NCBI GenBank assembly: GCA_016710965.1
Contig: JADJTW010000031.1
Coordinates: forward strand, 620,001-684,000
DNA: 64,000 nt
Source of the DNA: Flavobacteriales bacterium
GTDB lineage: Bacteria > Bacteroidota > Bacteroidia > Flavobacteriales_F > PHOS-HE28
Direction: 5' to 3'
Shown in pieces: positions 1 through 8,733 of this stretch; position 1 is the first letter of the stretch, and every line of letters begins with the position of its first letter. A program made the position numbers and the translations under genes. Below the pieces are notes generated by a model. It made no database searches. It was not told where the DNA came from and saw nothing but the letters and a program-made list of their open reading frames with translations.

Positions 1-231
1 ATCCACATCATCCATCACCATGAAGTGCCGCATGCCGCGAGCGAACAGTTCACGCACGTAGCGATGACCGTCGTGCCGCTGCCCCCGAAGGGCGATGAAC
101 AGCGTGTCCGCCGACGAGAAGGCCTTGCGCGAATCAATGGACAGGTGCGCGATAACCGGATCATCGGCGCATGTGGCGTGCCCACCCACGGCTTCGGCGA
201 TGGCGCTGATGCGATGGCCTGCGGCGCTCAT
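1..231 (-). CDS. murF: MurF-type peptidoglycan ligase, N-terminal part (cut by window edge)
   Basis: Reading leftwards from an ATG at 231, the frame stays open for 77 codons to the window edge. The visible protein contains HRISAIAEAVGG, LSIDSRK and DTLFIALRGQRHDGH, the pattern of the Mur ligase N-terminal domain of MurF (UDP-MurNAc-tripeptide:D-Ala-D-Ala ligase, cytoplasmic, peptidoglycan synthesis). The ATG overlaps the tdk stop codon (ATGA), so the two genes are translationally coupled. In Bacteroidota this gene is often a MurF-alanine racemase fusion lying next to tdk; whether a racemase domain follows cannot be seen. The stretch was too short to be listed as an ORF but is clearly coding. 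Confidence 0.85.
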   Translation of the reverse strand, partial: MSAAGHRISAIAEAVGGHATCADDPVIAHLSIDSRKAFSSADTLFIALRGQRHDGHRYVRELFARGMRHFMVMDDVD

Positions 232-824
232 TCGGCAGCGGATTGCGGTGCGGCCAGGGCCGCCTCGAAGCAGCTGCGGCAAAGGGGTTGGTACACGTCC
301 TTCTCGCCGAGCACCACCAGCTCGGCATGCAACGTGGTGCGATGGCTGAAGTTGGCGAGCTCGCCGCAGTGCATGCAGATGGCATGCACCTTCGTCACGT
401 ACTCCGCGATGGCCATCAACTGCGGCATGGGGCCGAAGGGACGGCCGAGGAAGTCCATGTCGAGCCCGGCCACGATCACCCGCACGCCCTGCGCGGCGAG
501 CTGGGCGCACACCTGCGGCAGGCCGTCATCGAAGAATTGCGCTTCGTCCACGCCGATGACCTCGATCTCATTGGCCAGCAGGAGCAGGTTGCTGCTGCTG
601 GGCACAGGCGTGCTTCGGATGCTGGTGGCATCGTGGCTCACCACTTCGGCCTCGGAATAACGGGTGTCCACACCGGGCTTGAAGATCTCCACTTTCTGGC
701 GGGCGAACTCGGCGCGGCGCAATCGGCGGATGAGCTCTTCCGTTTTACCGCTGAACATGCTTCCGCAGATCACCTCGATCCAGCCCTTGCGCGGGGCCCG
801 GCTGCCGGTGTGCTCCAGGAACAT
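228..824 (-). CDS. tdk: Thymidine kinase (type II, TK1-like)
   Basis: 198 aa. The enzyme phosphorylates thymidine to dTMP in the salvage pathway, in the cytoplasm. A P-loop GSMFSGKTEE lies at about residues 21-30, a DEAQFF Walker B/lasso motif lies mid-protein, and two cysteine pairs (CMHCGE and CRSC) form the structural zinc site. The reading frame stays open far upstream to 1118, but homology begins at about the ATG at 824, which gives the usual TK1 length. A TATTTTCGC box on the minus strand at 878-886 fits a Bacteroidota -7 promoter element. Its stop codon overlaps the murF start. Confidence 0.95.
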   Translation of the reverse strand: MFLEHTGSRAPRKGWIEVICGSMFSGKTEELIRRLRRAEFARQKVEIFKPGVDTRYSEAEVVSHDATSIRSTPVPSSSNLLLLANEIEVIGVDEAQFFDDGLPQVCAQLAAQGVRVIVAGLDMDFLGRPFGPMPQLMAIAEYVTKVHAICMHCGELANFSHRTTLHAELVVLGEKDVYQPLCRSCFEAALAAPQSAAE

Positions 825-877
825 CGTTCGGTTGGAAACCTCCGGAAAACCTGCTTTGCGGCACGTGGCGGAGTGCG

Positions 878-886
878 GCGAAAATA
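878..886 (-). promoter_or_regulatory. Candidate -7 box for tdk-murF
   Basis: TATTTTCGC on the minus strand matches the TAnnTTCGC pattern seen before many genes of this window and lies 53 nt before the tdk ATG. It is a sequence match only; no -33 TTG is obvious. Confidence 0.4.
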
Positions 887-929
887 GGCATCTTCGTCCG
901 GGACCATCGGACCACACAAACCACTGCCC

Positions 930-1928
930 ATGAGCGACAACAAGGGTTTCGAAACCATGCGCGACCTGGTGCGCGCGCTGCAGCAAGCCGAATACGGATT
1001 GCGTACCGGCGACATCGCGTTGGAAGACCTTGACAAGGCCTGCCAGAACGCCAATGCGCTGCACGAACGGCTCGTCGTCATTCGCCACAAGGCCCGCGAG
1101 GCGCACGTGCGCGAGCAAGCGGCCCAGGCCCAGGCCGCGAAAGCCCAGGCGCCCAAGCCGGAACCGGTCAAGGCCGAACCTCCTCGATCCGAAGCACCTG
1201 TGCCGGAACCGATGAAGGTGGAAATGCCGAAGGCTGAAGCGCCCAAGGCGGATTCGGCCTTGGTGGAGATGCCGAAGGCCGAACCGGTAGCGGAAAAGAC
1301 AGCCCCGACCAAAACAGAGGCAGCGAAGCCCGAGATCCAGAAGGCGGAAGCACCTATGGCTGAAACCCCGAAGCCGGAGGTCTGGAAGGTCGAAGCTCCG
1401 GTCGCAGAATCACCGAAGCCCGCACCACCGCCGCCACAACAGAAGGCGCCCAAGCCCGAACCCGCAGAACCTGCCGTGGTCGAGGCTGTTGCTGCCAAAA
1501 CCCCTGCGACCGTCACCGCCATCAAGCTGGATACGCGCCCTACCGAAAAGAAAGAGAGCGAAGTGGACACGGCCGTCGCCGAGACCGAGGAGGCGGCCGG
1601 AGCGAAGACCGCCGCAGAATTCCTCGCCGCCTTCCGCGCTGGTGCCGCACCCAAGCCCACGCCAACCCTGGCGGAGAAGATGGAGAAGGCGCACATCGAC
1701 GACCTGCTAAAGGCCATCAGCATCAGCGACCGCTTCTGGTTCACCAAGGAGCTCTTCAACGGCGAGAAATCCGCCTTCGAGAAGGCCGTGTCGCAGATGA
1801 ATGCAGCTTCAAGCATCGAGGAAGCCAGCAATCTGCTGTCGAAAGCCATCATCGTGAACCCGAAGAAGCCGGCGAACCCCGACGCGCGGACCACCTTCCT
1901 CGAATTGCTCCAACGTCGTTTCGCATGA
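930..1928 (+). CDS. Conserved hypothetical protein with Pro/Ala/Lys/Glu-rich linker
   Basis: 332 aa, no signal peptide. An N-terminal helical part (about 1-65) is followed by a long low-complexity linker of repeated PKAE/PKPE units (about 70-215). A compact C-terminal region (about 240-332) contains IDDLLKAISISDRFWFTKEL and FNGEKSAFEKAVSQMN. That C-terminal block resembles a conserved module in Bacteroidota hypothetical proteins; its function is unknown to me. The gene is divergent from tdk and opens an operon: its stop overlaps the start of the M28 peptidase gene (ATGA). Confidence 0.8.
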   Translation: MSDNKGFETMRDLVRALQQAEYGLRTGDIALEDLDKACQNANALHERLVVIRHKAREAHVREQAAQAQAAKAQAPKPEPVKAEPPRSEAPVPEPMKVEMPKAEAPKADSALVEMPKAEPVAEKTAPTKTEAAKPEIQKAEAPMAETPKPEVWKVEAPVAESPKPAPPPPQQKAPKPEPAEPAVVEAVAAKTPATVTAIKLDTRPTEKKESEVDTAVAETEEAAGAKTAAEFLAAFRAGAAPKPTPTLAEKMEKAHIDDLLKAISISDRFWFTKELFNGEKSAFEKAVSQMNAASSIEEASNLLSKAIIVNPKKPANPDARTTFLELLQRRFA

Positions 1929-3205
1929 GGCTGTCGGCCTTCGCGCTGCTCCTCCTTTCCCCAACGGCCTTCCGCACTTCTGCGCAGGCTCAGGACGCAG
2001 CCGCGATCACCCAACGTGCACGGGCCCGGCTCGAAACACTCACGTCACCGGAATTCCACGGCCGTGGCTATGTGAACGATGGCCAACGCATTGCCAGCGA
2101 TTGGATCGCGCAGGAATTCCAACGCATCGGATTGAAACCGGTGAAGCAGGACTTCTTTCAGCCATTCCAGTTCAACGTGAACAGTTTCCCGGATAGCGTG
2201 AAGGCGAGCATCGACGGCCGCGATCTGGTGCCCGGTGTCGATTTCATCGTGGACCCGTCGAGCGGCAAGGCCGAAGGCCGCTATGAGATCGTGCATATCA
2301 CCACCAGGGACCTCAACGGCCCCGAGCGCCGGAAGATGACCATGGGCGTGCTCAGCGGCAAAGCGGCTTGTGTACACTGGAGCACGACCACTGACGCCGA
2401 CTCGCTACGCATGATGCGCAACTGGGAGCGCGACCTGATGCACTACGGACCAGTGCTAAAGCATGCGGACAAGCTCACGTGGGGCGTATCGCAGGAGGCT
2501 ATGCCGCAACCGCTCTTCGAGATTGTCGGCGACGCGCTCACCGACAGTTCGCAGGTGCTTGTCCTGAAGGTGAACAACAGGCTCTTGGTGCGCGAGCCCG
2601 CGCGCAACGTCCTCGGCATGGTGAAGGGCAAGGGGAAGAAGTGGATTATCATCGGCGCGCACTACGACCATTTGGGCCGCATGGGCCCCGATGCGCTCTT
2701 CCCCGGCGCGAATGACAACGCCAGCGGCACGGCCATGCTCCTGAGCCTCGCAGATCATTTCGCACAGAAGAAGAACAAGCCGAAACACAACCTGCTCTTC
2801 GTAGCCTTCGCGGGCGAAGAGGCCGGTTTGGTGGGGAGCGAATGGTGCGCCGTGGACCGTCCCATCGATTTCGGTGCGGTGCGCATGATGATCGACCTGG
2901 ACATCCTGGGCACGGGCGATGATGGCATCACGGTGGTGAACGCCACCGCCGAGAAACAAGCCTTCGATCAATTGGTGGCCATCAATGCCACGAAGGGCTA
3001 CCTGAAGGAAGTGAAAGCACGCGGCCCCACCTGCAACAGCGACCACTGCCCCTTCGTGCAGCGCGGTATCCCAGGCATCTTCATCTACACCCTCGGCGGC
3101 GTAGCGCATTACCACGATGTGCGCGACCGCAGCGAGACGCTCCCCCTCACCGAGTTCGCCGACCTGCACGCACTGCTGCGCGACTTCATCATCGCACTGA
3201 AGTGA
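1925..3205 (+). CDS. Secreted M28-family zinc aminopeptidase
   Basis: 426 aa with an N-terminal signal peptide (about residues 1-22, ending SAQAQD). The M28 metal-binding signature is visible in order: GAHYDHLG (His), GANDNASGTA (bridging Asp), FAGEEAGLVGSE (catalytic and metal Glu), MIDLDILG (Asp) and CNSDHCPF (His). This predicts an exported di-zinc exopeptidase acting in the periplasm or outside the cell. The start overlaps the upstream stop, and its stop overlaps the GTG start of rsmI, so the genes are co-transcribed. No T9SS tail is present. The exact substrate cannot be read from sequence. Confidence 0.9.
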   Translation: MRLSAFALLLLSPTAFRTSAQAQDAAAITQRARARLETLTSPEFHGRGYVNDGQRIASDWIAQEFQRIGLKPVKQDFFQPFQFNVNSFPDSVKASIDGRDLVPGVDFIVDPSSGKAEGRYEIVHITTRDLNGPERRKMTMGVLSGKAACVHWSTTTDADSLRMMRNWERDLMHYGPVLKHADKLTWGVSQEAMPQPLFEIVGDALTDSSQVLVLKVNNRLLVREPARNVLGMVKGKGKKWIIIGAHYDHLGRMGPDALFPGANDNASGTAMLLSLADHFAQKKNKPKHNLLFVAFAGEEAGLVGSEWCAVDRPIDFGAVRMMIDLDILGTGDDGITVVNATAEKQAFDQLVAINATKGYLKEVKARGPTCNSDHCPFVQRGIPGIFIYTLGGVAHYHDVRDRSETLPLTEFADLHALLRDFIIALK

Positions 3206-3891
3206 GCCGCGCCTCGAAGGCATCGCTCGTGCTGGTGCCCACCCCCATCGGCAATCTCGACGACATCACGCTGCGTGCGCAGAAGGTGCTGGCCGAGGCC
3301 GATGCTGTCATCGCCGAGGACACGCGTGTCACGGGCCGACTGCTCCAGCACCTCGGCATCGAGCGGCCGTTGATCAGCTTCCACGTGAACAACGAGCACC
3401 GCATGGTGGAACAGCTCGTTGCGCGCATGCAACGCGGCGAACGCTTCGCCATGGCAAGCGATGCCGGCACACCGGCGATCAGCGATCCGGGCTTCCTGCT
3501 CGTGCGCGAGGCGATCAAGGCCGGCGTGGATGTCGAATGCCTGCCGGGCCCCACGGCCTTCGTGCCCGCGTTGGTGGCAAGCGGCCTGCCTTGCGAGCGC
3601 TTCGTGTTCGAGGGATTCCTTCCCCAGAAGAAAGGAAGGCGCACGCGACTGGAAGCCCTTCGCGACGAAGAACGCACGATGCTCTTCTATGAAAGCCCGC
3701 ACCGCCTGCTGCGTGCTTTGAAGGAGTTCGCGGAAGTCTTCGGTAACGAACGCAGCGGCAGCATATCGCGCGAACTGAGCAAGTTGCACGAGGAAACAAT
3801 ACGCGGCAGCTTGCAGGAACTGCTCGCTCATTTCACTGCGCATGAGCCGAGGGGCGAATTCGTGGTCGTGATCGCAGGTGCAAGCGCTTGA
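3202..3891 (+). CDS. rsmI: 16S rRNA 2'-O-methyltransferase RsmI
   Basis: 229 aa. RsmI methylates the ribose of C1402 in 16S rRNA using SAM. The N-terminus carries the family signature LVPTPIGNLDDITLRA, followed by AEDTR, SDAGTPAISDPG (SAM site) and LPGPTAFVPALVASGL, all characteristic of the tetrapyrrole-methylase fold used by RsmI. The start is GTG at 3202, overlapping the TGA of the peptidase gene. The length fits Bacteroidota RsmI, which lacks the C-terminal extension of the E. coli protein. Confidence 0.95.
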   Translation: MSRASKASLVLVPTPIGNLDDITLRAQKVLAEADAVIAEDTRVTGRLLQHLGIERPLISFHVNNEHRMVEQLVARMQRGERFAMASDAGTPAISDPGFLLVREAIKAGVDVECLPGPTAFVPALVASGLPCERFVFEGFLPQKKGRRTRLEALRDEERTMLFYESPHRLLRALKEFAEVFGNERSGSISRELSKLHEETIRGSLQELLAHFTAHEPRGEFVVVIAGASA

Positions 3892-3894
3892 ACG

Positions 3895-4911
3895 ATGAAG
3901 GCCTGGACGCTCATCCGGCATGGCGACGTTGACCGCGCTTTCGCACTGCGCGATCATCCGGATCCCTCGCCGGCACGGGAACAGGTGCTTATCCGTTGCG
4001 AGGGCTTCGGCCTCAACTATGCCGATACTATGGCCGTGCGAGGGCTCTATCGCGAAGCACCACCATTGCCCAGCGTGATCGGATACGAAGTAGTGGGCCG
4101 CGTGGAGCAAGTCGGAGCCGATGTTCCCTCAGGTCTGCTGGGCAAGCGTGTGGCAGCACTTACACGCTTCGGCGGCTATGCCGAGTACGCGGCAACGGAT
4201 CACCGTGCCTGCGCCGTGATCCCGGATGATCTGCCGCTAGGAGAAGCGGCTTCGCTGACCACGCAGGGCTGCACCGCTTGGTACGCGGCGCGTATCCTCT
4301 GCCCGTTGCGCAAAGGCGAGCGTGTGCTGGTGCATAGCGCGGCCGGGGGAGTCGGGCATTTGATCGTGCAACTCGCCGTGCATGCCGGGTGCGCAGTATT
4401 CGCAATCGTGAGCGGTGCGGATAAGCTCGCATTCGTGAAACGGCTTGGCGCAGCACACGCCATCGATCGGTGCGCGGGAGACTACGCTGCGCAGGTACGC
4501 GCACTGCTCGGCAAGCATCTGCTCGACGTGAGCTTCAACGCAGTGGGTGGCGGCAGCTTCAAGAAGGACCTCTCCCTGATCGGCAGCGGCGGTCGTCTCG
4601 TGCTCTTCGGCGGTGCCGAACGCGGGAGCATCGGCAACCTGGGGACCCTGCGCTTCGTGTGGCGCATGGGCATCGTACTGCCCATCTTCCTTATGATGAA
4701 GAGCCGCAGCTTGCTGGGCATCAACATGCTTCGCCTGGGTGACCGTCGGCACGATCTCATCGCCGAGTGCATGCAGGGCGTTGCCAACGCGCATCGCGAA
4801 GGCATTCTTCGACCGCACGTGCATGGCATTTTCCCTCACGATCAGCTGCCAGCCGCGCTCGAGGCGCTGGCCAGTGGAGGCACGATGGGCAAGGTGGTGG
4901 TCCGCTGGTGA
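3895..4911 (+). CDS. Zinc-free MDR quinone oxidoreductase / VAT-1-like protein
   Basis: 338 aa. Medium-chain dehydrogenase/reductase: a GroES-like N-terminus (GFGLNYADTMAVRGLY) is followed by a Rossmann domain with VHSAAGGVGHLIVQLAVHAG for NAD(P)H. The catalytic and structural zinc cysteines of alcohol dehydrogenases are missing, which places it in the quinone reductase/VAT-1 branch. It starts 3 nt after rsmI and is probably the last gene of the operon. A hydrophobic stretch (MGIVLPIFLMM) near residue 260 is typical of VAT-1-like members. The substrate is unknown. Confidence 0.88.
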   Translation: MKAWTLIRHGDVDRAFALRDHPDPSPAREQVLIRCEGFGLNYADTMAVRGLYREAPPLPSVIGYEVVGRVEQVGADVPSGLLGKRVAALTRFGGYAEYAATDHRACAVIPDDLPLGEAASLTTQGCTAWYAARILCPLRKGERVLVHSAAGGVGHLIVQLAVHAGCAVFAIVSGADKLAFVKRLGAAHAIDRCAGDYAAQVRALLGKHLLDVSFNAVGGGSFKKDLSLIGSGGRLVLFGGAERGSIGNLGTLRFVWRMGIVLPIFLMMKSRSLLGINMLRLGDRRHDLIAECMQGVANAHREGILRPHVHGIFPHDQLPAALEALASGGTMGKVVVRW

Positions 4912-4914
4912 GCC

Positions 4915-5679
4915 TCACTCCACCACGAAGCGTTGCGAACCAATACCGTGCGCATTGCTCACGCATGCCACGTAAACACCTTTCGCCCATGACTGCGTAT
5001 CGATCATGATGCGGTCGCTCTGCACACCATGCTCCTCCACCGTGCGCCCTTGCGAATCCAGTATGGCGAGGCGGCCCATCGCTGATGCGCCAGTGATGAC
5101 AACGGTTTCCAAGATCGGATCGTGCGTGATCATGAGCGTTGTGTTGGCGGTGTTTGCGATGCCGGTCGACCCAACGATGTTGACCGTGAAGTCGGTGAAG
5201 TTGCCGTACTGATAGCTGCCACAAGGGCCGTAGCCATTGGTGTTGGTATCCAGGAACCCATCGCTGCCCCACGGCGCGATTACGCGCATACGATAGGCGC
5301 CCGTGGGAGTGCCCGCCGGGATGCTGACGTTGAAATCGTAGGTGTGGCTGGGATCTCCGCCTTGATAGGCGTAGTAGAGGTTCTCGCTATCCTCGAAGCT
5401 GCTGCTGTTGTCCAGGTCCACCCAAACCGCGCAGCCGCACCACACCCCGTTCACAACGGTCAAGTGCAGGTTGTTGCCTGCAGCCACGGTCGTGCTCAGG
5501 CTGGTGTAGTCGCTCGTGGCGCAGTCATCACTGCCGAGGCTCCAGTTGATGGAGCCCGCGGTAACGCTGAGGTTCTGCCAATTGAAGCAGCCGAAGGAGA
5601 AGGATGGATCGCAGAATTGCGCTTGGGCGAATGCCGGAAGGAGTCCGAGGAGGAAGAGGATGGCGTATCGGTTTCTCAT
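4915..5679 (-). CDS. Secreted GEVED-domain protein with T9SS sorting tail
   Basis: 254 aa. The signal peptide is MRNRYAILFLLGLLPAFAQA. The middle region (VWVDLDNSSSFEDSENLYYA ... GAYRMRVIA) is a GEVED-type beta domain, common in extracellular Bacteroidota proteins. The last about 75 residues (MGRLAILDSQGRTVEEHG ... GVYVACVSNAHGIGSQRFVVE) form a T9SS type A sorting domain, predicting export through the outer membrane. The open frame continues upstream, but the ATG at 5679 gives a clean signal peptide. It is convergent with the MDR gene, only 3 nt apart. Confidence 0.88.
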   Translation of the reverse strand: MRNRYAILFLLGLLPAFAQAQFCDPSFSFGCFNWQNLSVTAGSINWSLGSDDCATSDYTSLSTTVAAGNNLHLTVVNGVWCGCAVWVDLDNSSSFEDSENLYYAYQGGDPSHTYDFNVSIPAGTPTGAYRMRVIAPWGSDGFLDTNTNGYGPCGSYQYGNFTDFTVNIVGSTGIANTANTTLMITHDPILETVVITGASAMGRLAILDSQGRTVEEHGVQSDRIMIDTQSWAKGVYVACVSNAHGIGSQRFVVE

Positions 5680-5805
5680 GGTCGAACGGGGTGGTTGGTG
5701 GTCATTGTACAAGGCGAGTTTACGAAAGGCCGCTGTCCGCTGGTGCGCAACTACGCATCCGATCCACCGCTTCGTGATCGGGTGAAAGACTAGCATTGCG
5801 GTGCA

Positions 5806-6207
5806 ATGGCGTTCGAACCCCGGACGATCGAGACCCGATTGGCGACCATGGCCCTCACGGCGCCGGGCTTCATTGAGCAGCGCTTCCGTGAGGGGGTGAA
5901 ACTGGACCGCGAGGGATTCGAGGAGAACCGGCTTGCGCGCCAACAACTTTGCGGGAATGGACATTACCAGATGCTCAGCATCCTGCAGGAGGACACGGAC
6001 TTCGAGCTGAGCGTGCTGGGCGAAGACCATTTCGGCGCGGTGGCGGAGATCGCCGGGCTGAGCGCACTTGGCGTTGTAGCTCAGGGAAGGTTCATCGAGG
6101 GCATCGTGGCCATCTTCTTCAAGTATTTCCCGCCGCAGTTCCCGGCTCGCACGTTCAACAACGAGCAGGACGCGCGCGCGTGGCTCGCGAGCCTCAGGGC
6201 TTCATGA
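5806..6207 (+). CDS. Small cytoplasmic protein, possibly STAS/SpoIIAA-like
   Basis: 133 aa, no signal peptide or membrane segment. The C-terminal part (VAIFFKYFPPQFPARTFNNE and DARAWLASL) resembles the end of SpoIIAA/STAS-like small Bacteroidota proteins, in which a short 'DARAWL' helix closes the fold. That assignment is an inference. Its 3' end overlaps the 3' end of the antiporter gene on the other strand by 14 nt. No partner gene suggests a role. Confidence 0.65.
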   Translation: MAFEPRTIETRLATMALTAPGFIEQRFREGVKLDREGFEENRLARQQLCGNGHYQMLSILQEDTDFELSVLGEDHFGAVAEIAGLSALGVVAQGRFIEGIVAIFFKYFPPQFPARTFNNEQDARAWLASLRAS

Positions 6208-8488
6208 TCAAGGTGCTGGGCACATCCTCCAGCCAGGGGGCACGCCTTTCGGCTGCGCGCACCCATCCAGCATAGCTCGTCAGCAGCAGATCATGGCTGC
6301 CGAGCAGTTCATGATCGATGGGTCGGTCGGGGAGGATGGTCAATCGCTCTGGCGCGGTCAGGCTCAAGCGTTGGGCGCCGCTGCGGAAACTGGGCTCGCG
6401 TTGCACAAGACCGGCGGGATCGAGCAGCGTGATGCTCGTGCTGGGCTCGATCAACAGTCGCTCGGCATAATGCAGCAGGAACAGGTCGCCGGGTGCGGCA
6501 AGCGGAAGAAGCACGGTGGTGGCGCGCACGAACCGGCGGTCCAAGAACACACCAACACTGCATCGCGTGCCTTCGATCAACTGGCGCACCTTGGGATCGA
6601 GCCGGTCATCGACAGGAAGCAGGGTCTCGCGGCCGGTGATGGAGCCGATGAGCTTGCTGGGATCGATCACGCGCGTGGTGATCCCCAGCAGGTCGCCCAG
6701 CAAGGTGCCGCGCAGCAGCGGTTTGCCTGCGCCCATCAGCAGCAGGTCGTAGCCGCCAGAGTTCGCCACCTGCTCGATCTCGCGCGACACATCCATGCTC
6801 ACACGATGCTCCGTGGTCACCGGCAGGCCAAGCCTCTCGGCTTCGCGCAGCAGGGGCGTGAATCCCTGGCACTCGAAATCGCCGCCATCAATGGGGTTGA
6901 TCTCTGCGCTTGGCGTGACGTGCAATGCGGTGATGCGCGCTTGTGCGCGGTCGCCACCAGCCAGTTGGTTCACCAGTCGCAACGCGCGACGGTCGCTCTC
7001 GGGCTGCCCGAAGGCGATGAGCACGCGCCAGCCAACAGCCCGGTCCTCGGCAACAAACGCATTGCTGGCGGTGGGCTTGCGGAAGATCCGCTCGATGAGG
7101 TCCAATGCGGGCCCGGTCATGAAGGTGCTGAAGAGCGCCATGAGCACCATGATGGCGAAGAGCTCCGCGCTGAGCACGCCCAGATCGTATCCGATGTTGA
7201 GCACCACCAGTTCCATAAGGCCGCGCGTATTCATGAGCGCACCGATGGTGAGACTGTCCTTCCAGCCGTGACCGGTGATGCGCGCGGCGATGCTGGCCGC
7301 GCCGAACTTGCCCACCACCGCCACGCCGATCACCAGTGCGCACGTCCACCACAGGTCCTCATCGTTGAGCAGGCCGATGCGGGTGCGCAACCCGGTGAAT
7401 GCGAAGAAGAGCGGAAGCAGGAGCACCAGGCTCACATCCTCCAATTTGCTCACGAGGATCCTGCGGAAACTGAGGTTTGGCGGCATGATCACCCCGGCGA
7501 GGAAGGCACCGAAGAGCGGGTGGATGCCGATGACCGAGGTGGTCCAGGCGCTGCCGAGCATCAACAGGAACATCATGGCCAGAACCGGCTTGCTGATGGT
7601 GGCCCGCTCGCCGTGGATCTCGCCCAAGCGGCGCAAGAAGGGACGCAGCACGGCCAGCATGACGATCGCATACACCAGGGCAGAAGCAATGGTGTAGAGG
7701 GCGCCACCCAGGTCGCCGGCCTTCACAATGGCGATCACGGCCGCCAGCACGCACCACGCCGTTACGTCGTCGCTCGCAGCCGTTGCCAGCGCGGTGGCGC
7801 CCACCGGCGTGCGTGTGAGCCCGCGTTCCTGAATGATGCGCGCCAATACCGGGAACGCGGTTATGCTCATGGCGATCCCCATGAACAGGCCGAAGGAGCG
7901 GAATGCGATGGTGGGCGGCGCGAAATCGAGGTAGAGCATGTACGCCAGTCCGATGCCGAGCGCATAGAGCACGATGATGCTGGTGTGGCTGATGACAACG
8001 GCACGTGTGGCACGTCCGCCGAGCACTTTCAGGTCGAGTTCCATGCCGATAACGAACATGAAGAGCACCAGCCCGATCTGGCTCATGAACTGCAGGTTCT
8101 GCCAGGAGCTTTGCGGGAAGAGGAAGTCGAACACGCCGGGGAACCAGTATCCCACCACGCTCGGCCCCAGGACGATGCCGGCCACGATCTCGCCGATGAC
8201 CATGGGCTGCCCGAGCTTGGCGAAGAGATAGCCGAAGAGCCGTGCCACGGCCACGATGGCCACGATCTGTATAAGAAGTACCGCCAGGGCGTGGTGCATA
8301 TTCGCATCGAGCGTGAGCCGGAACTGCTCCAGGGGCGTGCCTAGGGGCGTATCGCCCGCCAGCGCATTGAGTTCCTCAGTCAGGTCCGGCCGCAGCTGCT
8401 CGCCTTGCACCACGGCGTAGTAGATGAGCCCGCCGAAGAGCAGCAGCGAGAGCACATAGAAAAGAATGCTGCGCTGGGCCACCGACAT
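6194..8488 (-). CDS. CPA2-family cation/H+ antiporter with C-terminal cytoplasmic domain
   Basis: 764 aa integral membrane protein. An N-terminal helix is followed by about twelve more membrane segments, including GQPMVIGEIVAGIVLGPSVV and AVVISHTSIIV, and TALATAASDDVTAWCVLA, the conserved two-Asp region of Na+(K+)/H+ exchangers. From about residue 480 the protein is soluble and resembles the universal-stress-protein-like tail seen in large CPA2 antiporters (GYDLLLMGAGKPLL). It probably exchanges Na+ or K+ for H+ across the inner membrane. It is divergent from the SprB-repeat gene across a hairpin-rich spacer. Confidence 0.9.
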   Translation of the reverse strand: MSVAQRSILFYVLSLLLFGGLIYYAVVQGEQLRPDLTEELNALAGDTPLGTPLEQFRLTLDANMHHALAVLLIQIVAIVAVARLFGYLFAKLGQPMVIGEIVAGIVLGPSVVGYWFPGVFDFLFPQSSWQNLQFMSQIGLVLFMFVIGMELDLKVLGGRATRAVVISHTSIIVLYALGIGLAYMLYLDFAPPTIAFRSFGLFMGIAMSITAFPVLARIIQERGLTRTPVGATALATAASDDVTAWCVLAAVIAIVKAGDLGGALYTIASALVYAIVMLAVLRPFLRRLGEIHGERATISKPVLAMMFLLMLGSAWTTSVIGIHPLFGAFLAGVIMPPNLSFRRILVSKLEDVSLVLLLPLFFAFTGLRTRIGLLNDEDLWWTCALVIGVAVVGKFGAASIAARITGHGWKDSLTIGALMNTRGLMELVVLNIGYDLGVLSAELFAIMVLMALFSTFMTGPALDLIERIFRKPTASNAFVAEDRAVGWRVLIAFGQPESDRRALRLVNQLAGGDRAQARITALHVTPSAEINPIDGGDFECQGFTPLLREAERLGLPVTTEHRVSMDVSREIEQVANSGGYDLLLMGAGKPLLRGTLLGDLLGITTRVIDPSKLIGSITGRETLLPVDDRLDPKVRQLIEGTRCSVGVFLDRRFVRATTVLLPLAAPGDLFLLHYAERLLIEPSTSITLLDPAGLVQREPSFRSGAQRLSLTAPERLTILPDRPIDHELLGSHDLLLTSYAGWVRAAERRAPWLEDVPSTLIMKP

Positions 8489-8566
8489 GCGGCCAAGGTA
8501 GAGGCCGCCCTATCCGAGGGATGACCCCATGCCGGGTCGTACCAATTCCGACTACGAGCGGCTTAC

Positions 8567-8592
8567 TCATCTACCTGGAAACAGGTAGATGA
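8567..8592. repeat. Perfect hairpin 1 (11-bp stem, GAAA loop)
   Basis: TCATCTACCTG and its exact complement CAGGTAGATGA flank the loop GAAA. The inner 16-bp unit TACCTGGAAACAGGTA recurs in hairpin 3. It lies between two divergent genes and could be a protein-binding dyad or an RNA hairpin with a GNRA loop on the plus strand. Confidence 0.8.
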
Positions 8593-8596
8593 CAGC

Positions 8597-8624
8597 GCTA
8601 ATGATGCTTTTAAGCATCATTAGC
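8597..8624. repeat. Perfect hairpin 2 (13-bp arms)
   Basis: GCTAATGATGCTT and its exact complement are separated by TT. The arms are unrelated to hairpins 1 and 3 but lie between them. On its own it looks like an operator dyad; no T-run follows, so a terminator role is unlikely. Confidence 0.8.
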
Positions 8625-8631
8625 CACGAAA

Positions 8632-8651
8632 AATACCTGGAAACAGGTATT
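8632..8651. repeat. Perfect hairpin 3 (8-bp stem, GAAA loop)
   Basis: AATACCTG-GAAA-CAGGTATT repeats the TACCTGGAAACAGGTA core of hairpin 1 at a distance of 62 nt. It ends 82 nt before the ATG of the SprB-repeat gene, a position suited to an activator site. Confidence 0.8.
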
Positions 8652-8733
8652 GCGAATGGGCCGGGCGCTGCTCCACCTTCGACCTGTCGAACGCGACTGG
8701 TTCAACGAAGACCCCGAACACCACCCGCCCACC

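Noticed and set aside
6293..8344. 683-codon open frame opposite the antiporter gene
   Set aside because: His/Gln/Glu-rich shadow frame with no domain; the antiporter on the other strand has clear membrane segments and motifs.
8567..8651. Possible CRISPR-like array
   Set aside because: Only two related units, each palindromic, with no regular spacers and no cas genes.
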